Part shown: positions 44,980 through 58,972 of the stretch, piece by piece
How the letters are laid out: every line of letters starts with the position of its first letter
How positions within the stretch are numbered: position 1 is the stretch's first letter
Source of the DNA: Mesorhizobium sp. YIM 152430
Lineage (GTDB): Bacteria > Pseudomonadota > Alphaproteobacteria > Rhizobiales > Rhizobiaceae
DNA length: 64,000 nucleotides
NCBI RefSeq assembly: GCF_029210365.1
Contig: NZ_JARGES010000015.1
Coordinates: forward strand, 1-64,000
Direction of reading: 5' to 3'
Notes under the pieces: model-generated
Database searches by the model: none
Seen by the model: the letters and a program-made list of their open reading frames with translations, nothing else
What the model was told of the DNA's origin: nothing
Position numbers and translations under genes: made by a program

Positions 44980-45059
44980 ATTCGGGATGCCGTCGATCAG
45001 GGTTTCGCGCCTCCGCATGGCGCGCTATGGATCGCCGACACCATTGATGCGAGTAGCCC

Positions 45060-46889
45060 ATGTTCCAGACCTTCGAAAGTCATGCCGATCCCGCTCAAGG
45101 CAGGGAACGCGTGCCACTCTTGCGCACTGAGTTGGCGAGGCGCGGCATCGACGGCTTTCTCGTGCCGCGCGCGGACGAGCATCAGGGCGAATATGTCGCC
45201 GCGCGCTCCGACCGGCTGAAATGGTTGACGGGCTTCACCGGATCGGCCGGCGCGGCGATCGTGCTCACCGAAAGCGCGGCGATCTTCGTCGACGGGCGTT
45301 ACACGCTTCAGGTGCGCGATCAGACCGACGCGGGCATCTTCGTCTATGAAAGCCTCGTCGAGACACCGCCGGCGAAATGGATCGAAGCCAATTTGAAGGC
45401 GGGCACGCGGCTCGGCTTCGACCCCTGGCTGCATACGATTGCCGAGACGAAGGCGCTGCGGAAAGCCTGCGAGAAGGCCGGCGGCGAACTCGTCGCGCTG
45501 GATGGCAATCCGATCGACGCGATCTGGACCGATCAGCCGGCCGCCCCTGCGGGCGAGGTCGCGATCCAGCCGGTCGGCTTTGCCGGGGAACTGGCGAAGG
45601 ACAAGATCGTGCGTATCGGCAAGGAAATCCGCGCGGGCGGCGCGACGCATACGGTTCTGACCGACCCGTCATCGATCGCCTGGCTCTTCAACATCCGCGG
45701 CGCCGATGTCGAGCACACGCCGCTGGCGCTCGCCTTCGCGATTGTGCCCGCAGAGGGTCGACCGTCGCTCTTCATCGACCCGGCCAAGCTCGGCATCGAG
45801 GCAAAGGCGTATCTGACGCAGCTTGCCGAACTCCACGCCCCGGCAGCGCTCGAACCGGCGCTGAAAGCGCTGGCCGGTGGCGCGAAGGTCGGGCTCGACC
45901 CGCAGCTTGCGCCCGAATGGCTTCGGGCGGCGATCGTGGACGCGGGCGGTGCGACGAGCGACCTGCCCGACCCGGCCCGCCTGCCCCGCGCCTGCAAGAA
46001 CGAGGCGGAACTGAACGGCTCGCGTGCGGCCCACAAGCGAGACGGCGTGGCCATAGTGCGGTTCCTCGCCTGGCTCGACGCCCAGCAGCCGGGCACGGTG
46101 GACGAGATCATGGTCGCAAGCCGTCTGGAATCCGCCCGCGCGAAAGCGGGCGAAGACGTCCAGATGCCGCTGCGCGACATCTCCTTCGACACGATTTCCG
46201 GCTCCGGTCCGAACGGCGCGATCATCCATTACCGCGTGACGACGAAGACCAACCGCAAGCTTGCCGCCGGCGAACTCTATCTGGTCGATTCCGGCGGCCA
46301 GTATCAGGACGGCACGACCGACATCACCCGAACCATTGCCATCGGCAAGCCGACCGACGCGATGCGAAGGCACTATACGCTGGTGCTGAAAGGGCTGATC
46401 GCGATCTCGACGCTGCGCTTTCCGGCCGGCACGCGCGGGCAGGACGTCGATCCCTTCGCGCGGCGCGCTCTGTGGCAGGCCGGGCTCGATTTCGCGCATG
46501 GCACGGGCCATGGCGTCGGCTCCTTCCTCGCCGTCCACGAAGGACCGCAGCGCATCGCCCGGACGGGCACGCAGGCGCTTCTGCCCGGCATGATCCTGTC
46601 GAACGAACCAGGCTATTACCGCCCCGGCGAATACGGCATCCGGCTGGAAAACCTGATCGTGGTCGAGGACGCCGCAAAGGTCGAGGGCGGCGAGATCGCC
46701 ATGCACGGCTTCGAGACGCTGACGCTGGCCCCGTTCGACCGGCGGCTGATCGATGCGGCTCTCATGGAAAAGGCCGAGATCGACTGGCTCGACGCCTACC
46801 ACGCGCGGGTAGCGAGCGAGCTTTCCGACCAGGTGGAAGATGGCGTCAAAGCCTGGCTCGCAGCCGCGACCGCGCCCCTGTCACAATAG
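45060..46889 (+). CDS. Xaa-Pro aminopeptidase (M24B family, three-domain)
   Basis: A 609-residue metallopeptidase with two creatinase-like N-terminal domains (about 1-310) and a C-terminal pita-bread M24 domain. Metal ligands can be placed at VDSGGQYQDGTTDITRT (two Asp), GTGHGVGSFLAVHEG (His), NEPGYY (Glu) and IRLENLIVV (Glu). This is the long aminopeptidase P1-type form, similar to mammalian XPNPEP1, which removes N-terminal residues before proline in the cytoplasm. Its 3' end overlaps the convergent azlD gene by 9 bp. Confidence 0.93.
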   Translation: MFQTFESHADPAQGRERVPLLRTELARRGIDGFLVPRADEHQGEYVAARSDRLKWLTGFTGSAGAAIVLTESAAIFVDGRYTLQVRDQTDAGIFVYESLVETPPAKWIEANLKAGTRLGFDPWLHTIAETKALRKACEKAGGELVALDGNPIDAIWTDQPAAPAGEVAIQPVGFAGELAKDKIVRIGKEIRAGGATHTVLTDPSSIAWLFNIRGADVEHTPLALAFAIVPAEGRPSLFIDPAKLGIEAKAYLTQLAELHAPAALEPALKALAGGAKVGLDPQLAPEWLRAAIVDAGGATSDLPDPARLPRACKNEAELNGSRAAHKRDGVAIVRFLAWLDAQQPGTVDEIMVASRLESARAKAGEDVQMPLRDISFDTISGSGPNGAIIHYRVTTKTNRKLAAGELYLVDSGGQYQDGTTDITRTIAIGKPTDAMRRHYTLVLKGLIAISTLRFPAGTRGQDVDPFARRALWQAGLDFAHGTGHGVGSFLAVHEGPQRIARTGTQALLPGMILSNEPGYYRPGEYGIRLENLIVVEDAAKVEGGEIAMHGFETLTLAPFDRRLIDAALMEKAEIDWLDAYHARVASELSDQVEDGVKAWLAAATAPLSQ

Positions 46890-47174
46890 GTTGCGGCCCG
46901 CGATCAGCACCGCCGCACCGACGATGAACATCGTCATCAGCCCGCTACGCCAGCCGACGATGGCGGCGACGAGCATGGCCGCGATCTCCGCCGGGCCGCC
47001 ATGATAGGCGGCGGGCGCGACGAGCGTCGTCAGGACGGCCGCAGGCACGGCGTTGAGGCTGGCCTCGACGCGCGGATGGATGCGGTCGAACCGCGACAGG
47101 ACGAGATGTCCGCCGATGCGCGACAGATAGGTCAGCACCGCGCTTGCGAGGATGATCCAGACGGTCGTCGTCAT
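46881..47174 (-). CDS. azlD: AzlD-type subunit of a branched-chain amino acid exporter
   Basis: A 97-residue protein with four hydrophobic segments and the AzlD start VWIILASAVLTYLSRIGGHL. It works with AzlC; in Bacillus the pair exports leucine analogues and E. coli YgaZH exports valine. The ATG overlaps the azlC stop (ATGA). Confidence 0.88.
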   Translation of the reverse strand: MTTTVWIILASAVLTYLSRIGGHLVLSRFDRIHPRVEASLNAVPAAVLTTLVAPAAYHGGPAEIAAMLVAAIVGWRSGLMTMFIVGAAVLIAGRNLL

Positions 47175-47878
47175 GCCGCATCCTCGCCATTGCCATTTCC
47201 GTTGACCAGCATGAAGGCGGCAAGCGCCATGCCGGCGACCGCGCCGACCGTAACGTGCCAAGGCGATCCGATCGTCTCATAGGCGACGATGGACGCGACC
47301 GCGCTCGTTGCGACGATGGGCAGCCAGAGCGGACGCAACCGGAACGACATGACGAGACCGAGGAAGTAGATCGGCAGCAGGAAATCGAGGCCCAGCGCAT
47401 AGGTGTTGGGGATGAGGCCGCCGAAACGCGCGCCGACCCAGGCTTCCGCCACCCAGAACAGATAGATCGGCATCGCCATGCCCATGAACCAGGCGAAGGT
47501 GACGCGCTCGCCATTCTCCGCCTTCCGCTCGGCCTCGGCATATTGCGGGTCGACGAGGAAGAAGAAACCGAAGGCGCGCTGCGAAGAAGCCCAGTGCGGC
47601 ACGCGTCGGCCAACGGCGGCGGAATAGAGGACGTGCCGGAAGTTCACCGCGAAGATCGACAACGCGATCAGCCACGGCGCGACCCTCTGGCCGAAAAGGT
47701 CGAGCCCGACCATCTGGCTCGCTCCGGCATAGACGGTCGCGCTCATCAGCACCGCCTCGCCGACCGAAAAGCCGTTGTCGACGGCCAGCGCGCCGAACAA
47801 AAGCCCAAAGGGCGCCGACGACAGCACGACGGGCGGACTCTTGCGCATACCGCGCGCGAATTCTTGGGCAAAGGACAT
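47171..47878 (-). CDS. azlC: AzlC-type subunit of a branched-chain amino acid exporter
   Basis: A 235-residue inner-membrane protein with about seven hydrophobic segments. AzlC/YgaZ features include FGLLFGALAVDNGFSVGEAVLMS, YAGASQMVGLDLF and VNFRHVLYSAAVGRR, the conserved RH motif, followed by FFFLVDPQYA. It pairs with azlD through ATGA. With ilvC and ilvIH in the same 64 kb, branched-chain amino acid flux is a recurring theme, but the genes are not in one operon. Confidence 0.93.
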   Translation of the reverse strand: MSFAQEFARGMRKSPPVVLSSAPFGLLFGALAVDNGFSVGEAVLMSATVYAGASQMVGLDLFGQRVAPWLIALSIFAVNFRHVLYSAAVGRRVPHWASSQRAFGFFFLVDPQYAEAERKAENGERVTFAWFMGMAMPIYLFWVAEAWVGARFGGLIPNTYALGLDFLLPIYFLGLVMSFRLRPLWLPIVATSAVASIVAYETIGSPWHVTVGAVAGMALAAFMLVNGNGNGEDAA

Positions 47879-47997
47879 GCCGTCTCTTAGGTCAGCATCG
47901 CTGCCCTGTCACATGAAAAGGCTTGAACCATGGGATGTGTCTCGTAGGGCCATGGGGTGGTGGATTTTTGTTATGGAGTTGCTTTTGCAACCGGTCT

Positions 47998-51887
<3,890 letters not shown>

Positions 51888-51900
51888 TCAGGCTATGCCG

Positions 51901-52779
51901 TCAGCTTCCGAGAATGGCTGCGCTCGCGCGCGAAATCCACGAGCCGGCATTCTCGCGCGGTTCGAGACCGCCCGACTGCAAGAGCGCGTAGGAATCGGCA
52001 TACCACTGGCTGTCGGGATAGTTGTGGCCGAGAACGGCCGCGGCCGTCTGTGCCTCCGACGCCAGACCCATCGCGTAATAGGCCTCCGTCAGGCGGGCAA
52101 GCGCCTCCTCGGCGTGGCGGGTATTGCCATAGGTCTCGACGACGGTGCGGAAGCGCTTGACGGCGGCAACATATTCGCGGCGTTCGAGATAGTAGCGGCC
52201 GACCTGCATTTCCTTGCCGGCGAGTTGGTCGCGGGCATGGCGGATCTTGGCGTTGGCGTCCTCGACATATTCGGATTCCGGCCAGCGCTGAACGACGGCT
52301 TCCATCGCCTCGATCGTACGGCGGGCATCGGTCTGGTCCTGCGTCACGTCCTTGATCTGGCGCCAGTAGGAAAGGCCGACGATATACTGCGCATATGCCG
52401 CTTCCGGATCGCTCGGATAAAGCTGGACATAGCGTTGCGCAGAATTGATCGCGTCCTGATAGTTGCCCTGGCGGTATTGGGTGAAGGCACCCATCACCAT
52501 CGAGCGGCGGGCATATTCGGAATAGGGATGCTGGCGATCGACCGCCTCGAACTTCTTCGACGCCTCGGACAGGCGGCCGGCCTCGAGATTGGCGAGGCCC
52601 TGATTGTAGAGCGCATCCGCCGGCTCGACGCTCTCGACATAGCTCGCGAGATTCATGTCGTTATCGGTCGACGCACAGGCCGACAGCACGAGAGGCAGCG
52701 CGATCACGGGCGCCAGAAGAGCGAGCGACGTGGCGCGACGTGTCGGGCGCTGCGAGCGTTCAAACGGTACGATGGGCAT
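51901..52779 (-). CDS. bamD: Outer membrane assembly lipoprotein BamD
   Basis: A 292-residue lipoprotein: signal sequence ending in a lipobox LVLSAC, with the lipid-modified cysteine followed by ASTDND. Five TPR-like helical repeats cover the rest, including [41 protein letters not shown] and [19 protein letters not shown]. BamD is an essential part of the beta-barrel assembly machine. I chose ATG 52779 because GGAGG precedes it by 4 nt; the in-frame ATG at 52803 has no ribosome binding site. It is adjacent to lpxC and recN. Confidence 0.92.
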   Translation of the reverse strand: MPIVPFERSQRPTRRATSLALLAPVIALPLVLSACASTDNDMNLASYVESVEPADALYNQGLANLEAGRLSEASKKFEAVDRQHPYSEYARRSMVMGAFTQYRQGNYQDAINSAQRYVQLYPSDPEAAYAQYIVGLSYWRQIKDVTQDQTDARRTIEAMEAVVQRWPESEYVEDANAKIRHARDQLAGKEMQVGRYYLERREYVAAVKRFRTVVETYGNTRHAEEALARLTEAYYAMGLASEAQTAAAVLGHNYPDSQWYADSYALLQSGGLEPRENAGSWISRASAAILGS

Positions 52780-52906
52780 TGCCCCTCCGGCAGAAATCTT
52801 CATGGCAACAGGCCAGTCTTAGAGCATAACGCCCCGTTGGCAGCAACGCTATGAGGACGCAATCGCGCAATTTTGTGGCAGACCTGCCGCAATCCACAAG
52901 GCTCGC

Positions 52907-53761
52907 CTATAGCCGCTCGAAGGCGTCGGAGCGGGAAAGCAGCGCGCCGAGCGCGCCTGCGTTGAGCTTGTGCCCGCCGCGGAACGATCGGTAGCAGCCG
53001 ATGATGGCGAGCCCCGAGACGGCCAGATCGCCGACCGCGTCGAGCGCCTTGTGTCGCACGAACTCGTCGGGAAATCGCAAACCGCCCGGATTGACGACCC
53101 GATCGTCCTCGCCGATCACGACGGAATTTTCGAGCGACGAGCCGAGCGCGAGGCCGGCCGCCCATAGTCTCTCGACGTCGCGCATGAAGCCAAATGTGCG
53201 CGCGGGCGCGATCTCGCTTGCATAGGTTCCGGGTTCGAGATCGAACGCGATCTTCTGGCGGCCGATGGCTGGAGATGGGAAGTCGATTTCGATCTCGAAG
53301 CGCGGCCGTTCATGCGGCACGAACTCGGCCCATGCCGCGCCGTTCTCGACGCGGACCGGGGCGAGGACGCGGATCGCATCGACAGGGCGGTCCTGCTCGA
53401 CGAGGCCGGCAGTCTCGAATGCGGCGACGAACTCGGCCGCGCTGCCGTCGAGGATCGGGACTTCGGTGCCGGTGATCGCGATCTCGACATTGTCGATGCC
53501 GCTGCCGGCCAGCGCGCTCATCAGGTGCTCGACGGTCGAGACGTGGAAACCGGCCGGATCCCCGATCAGCGTGGAAAGGTCGGTCGAGGCGACGGTTTCC
53601 GGCCGAACCAGGATGGTGCCTTCCCCCTTGCCATCGACGAAACATATGCCCGTGCGGGCCGCGGCGGGGCGCAGGTGCAGCCGTGCCGGTTTGCCGGAAT
53701 GAACGCCGATGCCCTCGATCGCAAGGTCGCCGGCAAGCGTCGTCTGTTTTCGAAGGTTCAT
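52907..53761 (-). CDS. lpxC: UDP-3-O-acyl-N-acetylglucosamine deacetylase
   Basis: A 284-residue zinc enzyme, the first committed step of lipid A synthesis. The N-terminus MNLRKQTTLAGDLAIEGIGVHSG is canonical. Zinc ligands are in STVEHLMSAL and RHKALDAVGDLAVSG; the catalytic histidine is in FRGGHKLNAGA near the C-terminus. The ATG at 53761 gives the standard start. It lies 114 bp downstream of ftsZ, as in many proteobacteria. Confidence 0.97.
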   Translation of the reverse strand: MNLRKQTTLAGDLAIEGIGVHSGKPARLHLRPAAARTGICFVDGKGEGTILVRPETVASTDLSTLIGDPAGFHVSTVEHLMSALAGSGIDNVEIAITGTEVPILDGSAAEFVAAFETAGLVEQDRPVDAIRVLAPVRVENGAAWAEFVPHERPRFEIEIDFPSPAIGRQKIAFDLEPGTYASEIAPARTFGFMRDVERLWAAGLALGSSLENSVVIGEDDRVVNPGGLRFPDEFVRHKALDAVGDLAVSGLAIIGCYRSFRGGHKLNAGALGALLSRSDAFERL

Positions 53762-53875
53762 GTCACCATCCGCAATATTGCGGCGGACCATAGCCGGATC
53801 GCCGGCGCGAACAAGACGGCGGATGTCAAAGCGGGCCCGCAAGGGGCCCGCTCGAAGCTTTTCGGGATCGATCGA

Positions 53876-55552
53876 TCAGTTCGCCTGGCGGCGCAGGAAG
53901 GCGGGGATTTCGAGCTGGTCGTCCTCCTGGGCCTGGCGGGGCTGAACGGCAAGGCGGCCATGGTCGTCGAGCTGGCCGCGGCGCGGCGCATACTGCTGCG
54001 CCTCCGGGCTCGGCGCGCGGCGCTGCTCGGGCTGCGACGCGACGGGCTGGCGCAGTTTCGGCTCGCGCGGCTGGGCAGGCTCAAGACGTGCCGGCTCTTC
54101 CTCGCGGCGCGCAAGGCCGTTGGTCAGGCGCTTGAGCAGGCCCATCGGTCCGCGATCCTCATGCGCGACTTCCGGCGCGCGGGTCAGTTCGGCCTGGACG
54201 ATCGGCGGGAAGTCCTCGACGCGCGGCATACGCGGCTGAACCGGAGCCGGCGCAACCGCCTGCGGGGCGACCTGCTGCGGCACGGGAGCGGCCGCCACCT
54301 GCTGAACCGGAGCTTCGACCGGCCGCGCCGGCTCGGCGAAGAGACGGCTTTGCGGACGGAATTCGTCCTGCGGGGCTGCCGGGCGAAGCTGGGCGGCTTC
54401 GGCGTCGGCCTGGCGGATCGCTTCGGCGACCGGGTCGACCGGCGTTGCAGCGACGGGCTGCATTTCCATGACACGCGGAGCGGCAGCGCGCAGTTCGGCG
54501 GCGGGCTGGGCCTGCGGCTGCGGGGCGCGCTCGACCGGCTTGGCCATCGGCCGGTTCACGATCGGCGGCGCCGAGATGTCGGCGGATGCCTTGTCGATGC
54601 CTGTGGCGACGACCGAGACGCGTATCACGCCTTCCAGTTCCTCGTCGAAGGTCGCGCCAAGGATGATGTTGGCATCCGCATCGACTTCCTCGCGGATGCG
54701 GGTCGCCGCTTCATCGACCTCGAAGAGGGTGAGGTCACGGCCGCCGGTGATCGAGATCAGCAGGCCCTTGGCACCCTTCATCGACGTCTCGTCGAGCAGC
54801 GGGTTGGCAATCGCAGCTTCCGCCGCGGCCTGCGCACGGCCCTCGCCCGAAGCCTCGCCCGTGCCCATCATCGCCTTGCCCATCTCGCGCATCACCGAAC
54901 GGACGTCGGCGAAGTCGAGATTGATCAGCCCTTCCTTGACCATCAGGTCGGTGATGCAGGCAACGCCCGAATAAAGCACCTGATCGGCCATCGCGAAGGC
55001 GTCGGCGAAGGTGGTCTTGTCGTTGGCGATGCGGAAGAGATTCTGGTTCGGGATGACGATCAGCGTATCGACGCATTTCTGCAATTCTTCGATGCCGAGA
55101 TCGGCGGTGCGCATCCGGCGTTGGCCCTCGAAATGGAAGGGCTTGGTCACGACGCCGACCGTCAGGATGCCCTTTTCGCGTGCCGCGCGGGCGACGACCG
55201 GGGCCGCGCCCGTACCCGTGCCGCCGCCCATGCCGGCGGTGACGAAGCACATATGCGTGTTCGACAGATGGTCGAGGATCTCGTCGATGCATTCCTCGGC
55301 GGCCGCGCGGCCGACTTCGGGCTGCGAGCCGGCGCCAAGCCCCTCGGTCACGTTCGCGCCGAGTTGGATGAGGCGTTCGGCCTTGGTCATGGTCAGCGCC
55401 TGCGCATCGGTGTTCGCCACGACGAACTCGACGCCGCGCAGTCCGGCCGTGATCATGTTGTTGACCGCATTGCCACCGCCGCCGCCGACACCGAACACGG
55501 TGATTCGCGGCTTCAACTCGGTGATGTCCGGCTTTTGCAGATTTATTGTCAT
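53876..55552 (-). CDS. ftsZ: Cell division protein FtsZ
   Basis: A 558-residue tubulin homologue that polymerises into the Z ring with GTP. The N-terminus has [16 protein letters not shown], and the nucleotide-binding signature is GGGTGTG (109-115); the T7 loop [11 protein letters not shown] activates GTP hydrolysis. After the GTPase domain (to about 320) a long Pro/Ala/Gln-rich intrinsically disordered linker of roughly 200 residues leads to the conserved C-terminal peptide [11 protein letters not shown], which binds FtsA and other tethers. Long linkers are usual in alphaproteobacteria. It is separated from ftsA by 70 bp. Confidence 0.98.
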   Translation of the reverse strand: MTINLQKPDITELKPRITVFGVGGGGGNAVNNMITAGLRGVEFVVANTDAQALTMTKAERLIQLGANVTEGLGAGSQPEVGRAAAEECIDEILDHLSNTHMCFVTAGMGGGTGTGAAPVVARAAREKGILTVGVVTKPFHFEGQRRMRTADLGIEELQKCVDTLIVIPNQNLFRIANDKTTFADAFAMADQVLYSGVACITDLMVKEGLINLDFADVRSVMREMGKAMMGTGEASGEGRAQAAAEAAIANPLLDETSMKGAKGLLISITGGRDLTLFEVDEAATRIREEVDADANIILGATFDEELEGVIRVSVVATGIDKASADISAPPIVNRPMAKPVERAPQPQAQPAAELRAAAPRVMEMQPVAATPVDPVAEAIRQADAEAAQLRPAAPQDEFRPQSRLFAEPARPVEAPVQQVAAAPVPQQVAPQAVAPAPVQPRMPRVEDFPPIVQAELTRAPEVAHEDRGPMGLLKRLTNGLARREEEPARLEPAQPREPKLRQPVASQPEQRRAPSPEAQQYAPRRGQLDDHGRLAVQPRQAQEDDQLEIPAFLRRQAN

Positions 55553-55622
55553 TTCCGTCGTCCTTTTTCGCCTGTCCTGCCGCGTCGCCGCTGCGGCCGC
55601 CGTGGGTCAAACCCCGTCAAAC

Positions 55623-56933
55623 TCAAAAACTATCCCGTAACCACTGGCTCACTCGTTGGAATCGCCCGCCTGTTCCGGTGGCCTGCCAGCGCAGTCCGCC
55701 ACCTCGTTTTAGCTGACTTTCCAGTTCCGAAACTTGCGGGTAGATCAAAAGGCCCGCAGAAGTTGAAAATGCCGGCCCCTTGGCCGCTTCCGGCAGGCCG
55801 CTGACACCCAGCGGACGCCCGAGCCGCACATTGCGGCCCAGAACCCGGCGCGCCGCCTCGGCCATGCCGGTCAACTGGCTCGCGCCGCCGGTCATCACGA
55901 CCCGCTTGCCGACCACGTTGCCGTAGCCCGACTTGTTCAAGCGGTCGCGCACGATCTCCAGCGTCTCCTCGACGCGCGCGCGAATGATTCGGTTCATCAC
56001 GGAGCGCGGCACCTGAAGCGGCACCTCGCCGTCCTCGCCCATCGGGTTGATGGTGACAATGTCGCGGTCGTCGCCGCCCACGGTAAGCGCCGAGCCGTGC
56101 ATGACCTTGAGACGCTCCGAATGGGAGAGCCGCGTGGAAAGTCCTTTGGCAAGGTCCATCGTGACATGCGTGCCGCCGATCGGCATCGCGTCGACATGGA
56201 CGAGCTTGCCGTCAGCGAAAATGGCGAGCGTCGTCGTGCCGCCACCCATGTCGATGCAGGCCGCGCCCATCTCCATCTCGTCCTCGACCAGCGAGGCGAG
56301 GCCGGAGGCGAAGGGCGTGGCGACGAAACGCTCGACCGACAGATGCGAGCGGTTGATGCAAAGTTCGAGATTGCGCAGCGGGGCGGCATCGGCGGTTAGG
56401 ACGTGCATGTCGACGCCGAGCGTCTCGCCGACCATGCCGCGCGGATCGCGCACGCCGCGCTCGGCATCGAGCGAAAAACCGATCGGCATCGAATGGACGA
56501 CCTCGCGCTCGGTGCGCTGCACCTGCTTTGCGCCGGCGGCAAGAACGCGGGTGATGTCGCTCTCGTCCGCTTCGTGACCGCCGAGATTGACGGTGGCGCT
56601 GAAGACGCGGCTCTTCAGCCGTCCGGCGGAGGTGTTGACGATCAGCGAATCGACCGTCAGGCCCGCCATGCGCTCCGCCGCATCGACGGCGAGCCGGATC
56701 GCCTGCTCGGCGCGGTCGAGATCGACGATGACGCCGGACTTGATGCCGAGCGACTTCTGGTGCCCGATGCCGAGGACGCGCGCCTGATGCGTGCGTCCGG
56801 GCAGCATGTCGCTCTGCTCGCGCGGTTGCAGCTTGGCGATGATGCAGCACACCTTGCTCGACCCGACATCGAGCACCGTGACGATGCCCGACCGCTTTGC
56901 CTGCTTGGGCTTGTCGGAGGACAACCAGCTCAT
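55623..56933 (-). CDS. ftsA: Cell division protein FtsA
   Basis: A 436-residue actin-fold ATPase that anchors FtsZ to the membrane. Visible are the phosphate 1 motif TVLDVGSSKVCCIIA, the SHS2 inserted domain region starting near residue 95, ACIDMGGGTTTLAIF (phosphate 2) and VVMTGGASQLTGMAE (adenosine motif). The C-terminal amphipathic helix FQRVSQWLRDSF is the membrane-targeting sequence. The start overlaps the ftsQ stop codon (ATGA). Confidence 0.97.
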   Translation of the reverse strand: MSWLSSDKPKQAKRSGIVTVLDVGSSKVCCIIAKLQPREQSDMLPGRTHQARVLGIGHQKSLGIKSGVIVDLDRAEQAIRLAVDAAERMAGLTVDSLIVNTSAGRLKSRVFSATVNLGGHEADESDITRVLAAGAKQVQRTEREVVHSMPIGFSLDAERGVRDPRGMVGETLGVDMHVLTADAAPLRNLELCINRSHLSVERFVATPFASGLASLVEDEMEMGAACIDMGGGTTTLAIFADGKLVHVDAMPIGGTHVTMDLAKGLSTRLSHSERLKVMHGSALTVGGDDRDIVTINPMGEDGEVPLQVPRSVMNRIIRARVEETLEIVRDRLNKSGYGNVVGKRVVMTGGASQLTGMAEAARRVLGRNVRLGRPLGVSGLPEAAKGPAFSTSAGLLIYPQVSELESQLKRGGGLRWQATGTGGRFQRVSQWLRDSF

Positions 56934-57838
56934 GTGCGCTTCTCCGGGACGTATTTCTTGCCGAGCCGCTCCTTGAGCATCGCCTGGCGCTGTTCCATGG
57001 CCGCTTCGGTGAGCTTGAGCACCATACGGCCGGCAAGACGCATGTCGACAACGGTCACGTCGCGCGAGAAGAGTTCCTGCGCGCGATCGGCCTCGATCAC
57101 CGCGGCGAGCGCCTTTTCGTAGCCGGTTGCCGGAAGCTTGACCGTGGTCCCGTTGCGCAGGCGCAGGTCCCAGCGCCGGTCGGCGACGCGGATATAGGCG
57201 CGGGTCTTCGAGGCGAGTTCGGGATAGGCCGCCATCGTCTTGAGGAATTCGGCGGCATGATCCTCGGCGCCGCGACCGACGATGACGGGCAGTTCGGCGT
57301 GCTGGCTGCGCGCCAGCGGCGTGATGACCCGGCCGTTTTCCTCGATGACCCACAGACGATTGCCATGCTGCCAGACCGCGAACGGCACCCGCTCGACGAG
57401 CGTCACGGCGAGCGTGGAGGGATAGACTTTCTGGACGTCGACGCTCTCGACCCAGGGAAGCTGCGCGATGCGGCCCCGTGCATCCGCGGCACTGAAGCCG
57501 ATCAGCGAGGTGAAGCCGTCGAGCCCGACCGACTGGAAGATGTCGATCTCGGAGGTGAAGCGGTTGCCGACGATCTCGATGTCCTCGATGGCAAAGCCGG
57601 TCCGCGCGGTGATCGACTGGACGACGCCCGGCATGTGGCCGCCGACGACGGCGCCATAGACCACGGACGACCCGATCAGAAGCGCGCTCGCCATCAAGGC
57701 GGCGAAACGCGGCGGCTCGACCTCGCCGGAGGTCCAGCGATAAAGGTGGCGCGCGGGGCGGCGAAGGAGGCGCGGCAAAACGAACGCATCACGCGCCGAC
57801 CATGTCGACCGTCCGGTTCGATTTCCTAACGCAGGCAC
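56930..57838 (-). CDS. ftsQ: Cell division protein FtsQ
   Basis: A 302-residue bitopic protein with a cytoplasmic basic N-terminus, one transmembrane helix (about residues 45-68) and a periplasmic POTRA domain ([20 protein letters not shown]) followed by the FtsQ domain ([23 protein letters not shown]). It links FtsB-FtsL to the divisome. I chose GTG 57838, which has GGAGGA at 8 nt and overlaps ddl by 13 bp; an ATG at 57859 has no ribosome binding site. Confidence 0.93.
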   Translation of the reverse strand: MPALGNRTGRSTWSARDAFVLPRLLRRPARHLYRWTSGEVEPPRFAALMASALLIGSSVVYGAVVGGHMPGVVQSITARTGFAIEDIEIVGNRFTSEIDIFQSVGLDGFTSLIGFSAADARGRIAQLPWVESVDVQKVYPSTLAVTLVERVPFAVWQHGNRLWVIEENGRVITPLARSQHAELPVIVGRGAEDHAAEFLKTMAAYPELASKTRAYIRVADRRWDLRLRNGTTVKLPATGYEKALAAVIEADRAQELFSRDVTVVDMRLAGRMVLKLTEAAMEQRQAMLKERLGKKYVPEKRT

Positions 57839-58752
57839 GATGCGTCCTCCACCATCCAACTCAACAATTCGCCGAAGCCGTGACCGGCATGTTCGGCCAG
57901 TTCGGGCACAAGGGACGTCGGCGTCATGCCTGGCTGCGTGTTCACCTCCAGCCAGATGATCTCGCCATTTTCCGAATGGCGGTCGTCGTAGCGGAAGTCA
58001 GAACGGGAGACGCCCCGGCAGCCGATTGCCTGATGTGCCTTGAGCGCGAGTGTCTGTATTTTTTGGTAAATATTTGGTGAAAGATTTGCCGGGCATTCAT
58101 GTTTTGAGCCGCCTGCGACGTATTTCGAATCGTAATCATAGAAGGAATGGCCGACCGGGATGATCTCGGTGACGCCGAGCGCCACATCGCCCATGACCGC
58201 GCAGGTCAGTTCGCGCCCATGCACGAATCGCTCGACCATCACAACGTCGCCATAACGCCAGTCGGACGAGCCGATGACCTGCGGCGGATGCGCCTGATCT
58301 TCCTTGACGATGACCACCCCGAAGCTCGACCCTTCATTGACCGGCTTGACCACGTAGGGCGGCTTCATCGGATGGTCGCGGCCGATCGAATGGCGATTCA
58401 TGACCCGCGATTCGGCCACCGGAATGCCCGCCGCCTTCGCGACGCGCTTGGCCTGCTCCTTGTTCATCGCCAGGGCAGAAGCGAGCACGCCGGAATGGGT
58501 GTAGGGAATTTCGAGATATTCGAGGATGCCCTGGATGGTGCCGTCCTCGCCGAACGGGCCATGCAGCGCATTGAACGCGACGTCGGGCCGAAGCTCGGCG
58601 AGCACGGAGGCGACGCTGCGGTCGACGTCGATCCGGGTGACGCGATAGCCCGCCGATTCCAGCGCGTCCGCACACGGATTCCCGGAGGCAAGAGACACCG
58701 GCCGCTCGGAGGAAAATCCCCCCATCAAGACGGCAACGTGCTTTTGTACCAT
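57826..58752 (-). CDS. ddl: D-alanine--D-alanine ligase
   Basis: A 308-residue ATP-grasp enzyme that makes D-Ala-D-Ala for peptidoglycan precursors. Motifs are [38 protein letters not shown], a large ATP-grasp segment with [14 protein letters not shown], and SRSDFRYDD with [18 protein letters not shown]. The ATG at 58752 (MVQKHVAVL) fits the family. It is the first gene after the 220-bp murB-ddl gap and heads the ddl-ftsQ-ftsA-ftsZ block. Confidence 0.96.
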   Translation of the reverse strand: MVQKHVAVLMGGFSSERPVSLASGNPCADALESAGYRVTRIDVDRSVASVLAELRPDVAFNALHGPFGEDGTIQGILEYLEIPYTHSGVLASALAMNKEQAKRVAKAAGIPVAESRVMNRHSIGRDHPMKPPYVVKPVNEGSSFGVVIVKEDQAHPPQVIGSSDWRYGDVVMVERFVHGRELTCAVMGDVALGVTEIIPVGHSFYDYDSKYVAGGSKHECPANLSPNIYQKIQTLALKAHQAIGCRGVSRSDFRYDDRHSENGEIIWLEVNTQPGMTPTSLVPELAEHAGHGFGELLSWMVEDASCLR

Positions 58753-58805
58753 ACCCGGAAATCCCCTCTTCCGTCGGATCGAAACCTGCGTCGATCGAGC
58801 CCCAT

Positions 58806-58933
58806 GAATCCGCAATCGGCAGGCACAATTCGCCTCCCGTCCCCTCACGCATCATGCGTGGCCGACTCAAATCAGATAACGCCGCAAGTCCAAGGAATCA
58901 GATCGCGGATTCCGTGGCAAGGGCTTCGGATTC
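58806..58933. promoter_or_regulatory. Cluster of five GANTC (CcrM) sites upstream of ddl-ftsQAZ
   Basis: GANTC occurs at 58806-58810, 58864-58868, 58895-58899, 58908-58912 and 58929-58933, five times in 128 bp; about 0.4-0.5 would be expected for this base composition. GANTC is the target of the cell-cycle methyltransferase CcrM, and methylated copies in promoters recruit GcrA in Caulobacter. A perfect inverted repeat CACGCAT-C-ATGCGTG (58846-58860) lies within the cluster. Confidence 0.6.
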
Positions 58934-58972
58934 AGGGAAGATTATTTTTTATGAACCGGCGTGATTGAAGGT

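Noticed and set aside
47879-47997. A small plus-strand frame (MGWWIFVMELLLQ...) between azlC and ligA.
   Set aside because: It runs into the antisense of ligA and lacks a ribosome binding site; a GTTGC/GCAAC hairpin there has no T-run and is not a convincing terminator.
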